Source: Holosporales bacterium (GTDB taxonomy: Bacteria > Pseudomonadota > Alphaproteobacteria > RUG11792). Taken from it: a DNA stretch of 16,396 nucleotides. A program made the position numbers and the translations under genes. This document shows positions 14,139-16,396 of this stretch, one piece after another. The notes under the pieces were generated by a model, which did not search any database, had not been told where the DNA came from, and saw only the letters and a list, made by a program, of their open reading frames with translations. Location of the stretch: the NCBI GenBank assembly GCA_031262205.1, contig JAISID010000043.1, positions 1 to 16,396 of the forward strand, given 5' to 3'. Positions within the stretch are counted from its first letter, which is position 1; each line of letters starts with the position of its first letter.

Positions 14139-14433
14139 CGTTTTATGATGCAGCAGAGGGAAAATCATAAACGCAATAGAGATTAGCGCATTAAAAAGAT
14201 AACATTCTCTCTTTAACCGTTACTTATTAGCCGCGATAATCCCGATCAAAATTTGAGAAAAACAGCACCGCGCTACGCTTGGGGAGGATTACAAAGAGAC
14301 GCTAGAGAAGCGAACTCTGTAGTGGCGCGATGCTGGAAGCTCTGCTGAACTTCAATTATTATGCTAACAAATAAAACGAGGCTTGTAAACATATTTTTAC
14401 GTTTGATAAATACTTTTTTAACTAATTTAATTT
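14139..14433. other. Gap downstream of the terminase gene
   Basis: About 295 bp with no supported gene. Positions 14260-14345 are more GC-rich than their surroundings and may be a coding or repeat remnant, but no frame is long enough to call. Confidence 0.4.
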
Positions 14434-16185
14434 TCAAAAATCAATAGTCGATATATTGTAACTTTCCCGCGCTTTAAGCTCGGAAACAGCCCAAACCAAG
14501 GCGTCGACTCTATCGGGAGAACCTTCCATTTTATCCTCGTAAGATAAATCGCACATCTGCTCTTCAAGCTCCGTAAACTCTTTCGTATGGAAAACTCTAT
14601 TTGATTCGTAAAGAAGGGAAATAGGCTCCGCTCTGGCGATTTTTCCTCTTATCGCCTTGGTTTGCTTAAACGGAGCGTTTGGATAAATCGTTTTTAACAT
14701 TTCGCCGACAAGGTCTCCTCCGTTGTTCGTCTCGGCGACTATTCTGCCGGCCTTATAATCGAGGCAAGCTCTACAGACTATTTTAGCCCAATCCGGCGGT
14801 TTGTATTTGCCGCTTAAATCGTCTAGGATGTATATTTTCTCGTCGTACCCAAGCCCCGCGACGACGATTCCCGTTTCGTCGGAATTTTCGCCGACGGTGA
14901 CGGCGGGATCGACTCCTATGACGACTCGAGAAAGGTTGTTTATATCGACATCCCGATATATTATGTTCTCGCGTTTCCAAACCGTATTTTCCTTTTCCAT
15001 AAGCAACTCTCCCTCAAGTTCCTGCTTACCTACCCTCGTGCCTTGGTATTCCGCCTTTATCGATTCTATAAATATGGGCGATAAGTTTTTCGCGTTGTCG
15101 AACGTCGAGCCTTTCGTTAGATACGTCCCCTTAGCCTCCGACAATTTCTTTAGAATCTTCAAAGGCCTAGGCGTCGTCGTTATAATGCACTTCGGATCGT
15201 CCCCGAGCCTCAGCGTAAACATAACCTGCTGCCAAAGAGCCTCCGGCTTTTTATACTTTGCAAATTCGTCGCACCATACTAAATCGAATTGGTAACCCCG
15301 CAATTTCTCGTAATTATCGGCTCCGATGATATACGCCTTGGCCCCGTTCTCCCAAGATATTTGATTTTTAGACGGATAATACTTAAACCTTATGATCTCT
15401 CGATCGTCTGAAGTCACGCCGTCAAAAAACGTATCGTCGTCGAAAACAGCCGTTTCCTCTTGCAGTTCTCCGTTTGAGGAATCGTAAGTATGCATAATAT
15501 TATCTTGGATTCGCGTTTTGCTATGAGCCGCGTCGTATGCGTCCGTTCTCCCCTCTCGTGCTCCTTCTTCTTGGAAACTACGGATATATCCTTGGCCATG
15601 CAGTTTGCTACCAAGAACCATTCCTCCGTCTGGAGAAATGTGAGTACTCGCGTAACATTGATGTTTGTCTCCCGAGGGGGCGTAGATATGCATATCGCGG
15701 TTTTGCGTTTTATCCGTTTTCCCAAATTTGTCGGGACTATGCTTCCCAAGACTACATTTCTTAGAACCGTACTTTTCAGAAATATCCGACGTTTGCGGAA
15801 AATACGGTTGCGGGGCGGATATTCGCGAAGAAGAATCTCTCGAAGAAAGCGTTCTCGGAAAAGATGAGCGCGGGGAGCTTGTTTGCGAGCGGAGGGAAGC
15901 CTTGCTTTCTTCGGCCGCGAAGAACCTTTCCGCAATAGTAGTGGATAAAAGGCCGCTCTGCCCTTCGATCATCACGTCTTTAACCTCCCTTACGCTCTTT
16001 CCGATAATGCCGATTCTCTTATATTTTCCGCTGTTGACAAGCTCCATAACAGTCTCGGCGCCAGTTCTGGTTTTTCCAAAACCGCGTCCTGTTAGAAGCA
16101 GCCACAGTTGCCAATTCCCAGATGGAATTAGTTGCTCTTTTCTAGCTATGTCGCGCCAATGCGGCGTCGTAAATTTACGCGTCAT
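14434..16185 (-). CDS. Phage/GTA-type large terminase subunit with an internal insertion
   Basis: The large terminase is the ATP-driven motor and nuclease that packages DNA into phage or gene-transfer-agent heads. The 583-residue protein has an N-terminal ATPase domain with Walker A LLTGRGFGKT (30-39) and Walker B DLVWCDEF (301-308, catalytic Glu after Asp), then the TTTPRPL coupling motif (337-343). The C-terminal RNase H-like nuclease has acidic residues in VVIGVDPAV (D426), AETNNGGD (E485) and SPDRVDALVWA (D561). Between Walker A and Walker B, residues of about 82-262 are a Ser/Asp/His-rich, low-complexity segment with no counterpart in related terminases, which are about 400-430 residues long. 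AAGGA precedes the ATG at a good distance. It overlaps the small upstream ORF by 11 bp, as in phage operons. No other intact head gene follows, so this is a remnant. Confidence 0.88.
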   Translation of the reverse strand: MTRKFTTPHWRDIARKEQLIPSGNWQLWLLLTGRGFGKTRTGAETVMELVNSGKYKRIGIIGKSVREVKDVMIEGQSGLLSTTIAERFFAAEESKASLRSQTSSPRSSFPRTLSSRDSSSRISAPQPYFPQTSDISEKYGSKKCSLGKHSPDKFGKTDKTQNRDMHIYAPSGDKHQCYASTHISPDGGMVLGSKLHGQGYIRSFQEEGAREGRTDAYDAAHSKTRIQDNIMHTYDSSNGELQEETAVFDDDTFFDGVTSDDREIIRFKYYPSKNQISWENGAKAYIIGADNYEKLRGYQFDLVWCDEFAKYKKPEALWQQVMFTLRLGDDPKCIITTTPRPLKILKKLSEAKGTYLTKGSTFDNAKNLSPIFIESIKAEYQGTRVGKQELEGELLMEKENTVWKRENIIYRDVDINNLSRVVIGVDPAVTVGENSDETGIVVAGLGYDEKIYILDDLSGKYKPPDWAKIVCRACLDYKAGRIVAETNNGGDLVGEMLKTIYPNAPFKQTKAIRGKIARAEPISLLYESNRVFHTKEFTELEEQMCDLSYEDKMEGSPDRVDALVWAVSELKARESYNISTIDF

Positions 16186-16336
16186 TTTTTGATTCCTTTT
16201 TATTGTTTGAACCTCTGCGGTTTTTATCCCTTAGCGAGGTTTCGTTGAATTTTGTAAGTTGAACTTTGCGGGTTTTATATACCGCCAACCCCTTGAGGAA
16301 AAACGGCAAATTATATCTGTCGCGCGTTAAGAGACG
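16175..16336 (-). pseudogene. 5'-truncated small ORF upstream of the terminase
   Basis: This 53-codon frame ends inside the terminase start region (stop at 16175-16177, 11-bp overlap). It reads LLTRDRYNLPFFLKGLAVYK then TRKVQLTKFNETSLRDKNRR and a Lys/Asn/Ser-rich tail. The overlap and position suggest the C-terminal part of a phage gene such as a small terminase or accessory protein, but I do not recognise the family. There is no start codon: the frame opens at 16336 next to GCGCGTTAAGAGACG, a sequence like the ends of repeat family 1, with palindromic element copy C just beyond. It was probably cut by repeat insertion. Confidence 0.5.
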
Positions 16337-16362
16337 TTATAGGTTTAAAATTATTTACAATT

Positions 16363-16396
16363 ATAATATTTCTCTTTTGGCTCGCTCGATTATACC
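16363..16396 (-). repeat. Palindromic element family 2, copy C (truncated by the window edge)
   Basis: The first 34 bp are the exact reverse complement of the right end of copy B, including the 18-bp terminal repeat (16363-16380) and the following GGTATAATCGAGCGAG on the other strand. The rest lies outside the window. Confidence 0.8.

Noticed and set aside
15414..15935. Overlapping frames on both strands across the terminase insertion
   Set aside because: They are shadows of the terminase frame, which continues correctly from the ATPase to the nuclease motifs.

Overview
The window looks like the genome of a low-GC, repeat-rich, host-associated bacterium, most likely an intracellular alphaproteobacterium of the Rickettsiales/Holosporales type. 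This is an inference. It rests on a DUF2608-type HAD protein, a Rickettsia-like PepA and Alr, a GTA/phage-type large terminase, many decayed genes and long non-coding gaps. No tRNA, rRNA, CRISPR array or complete transposase was seen.

Layout, left to right. Positions 1-194 hold the start of a CheY/Rcp1-like response regulator that runs off the left edge. Next come a secreted Ala/Lys/Glu-rich protein (399-881, minus) and alanine racemase (1041-2063, minus; its conserved N-terminus runs further upstream without a normal start codon). A gap follows with a 144-bp hairpin repeat, then a secreted DUF2608/HAD-like protein (2570-3658) and leucyl aminopeptidase PepA (3869-5347). After another gap come a secreted HEAT-repeat protein with a very recent 114-bp duplication (5913-6578, minus), a palindromic element (6784-6937) and an orphan ABC substrate-binding protein (7167-8144, minus).

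From about 8.4 kb the window is accessory. Two direct copies of a roughly 430-bp repeat (8454-8898 and 10355-10784) bracket a small hypothetical ORF and a shikimate-kinase homologue that has lost several shikimate-binding residues. Just after the second copy is a two-gene operon with a 4-bp overlap: a short Panacea (DUF4065/PanA-like) protein and a small membrane protein. This resembles a PanAT-type toxin-antitoxin cassette and is the best candidate here for a poorly described system. It is followed by a frameshifted secreted-protein gene and by a badly decayed minus-strand region (12126-13569). The decayed region includes remains of an M91/NleD-like zinc metallopeptidase with an HExxH motif.

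The right end carries more palindromic elements and a prophage or gene-transfer-agent remnant: a large terminase subunit (14434-16185, minus) with an insertion of about 180 residues inside its ATPase domain. Upstream of it is the tail of a small ORF cut off at another repeat copy. Two repeat families, one with a hairpin whose pairing is kept by G-U wobbles and one with nested inverted repeats, sit beside accessory or broken genes.
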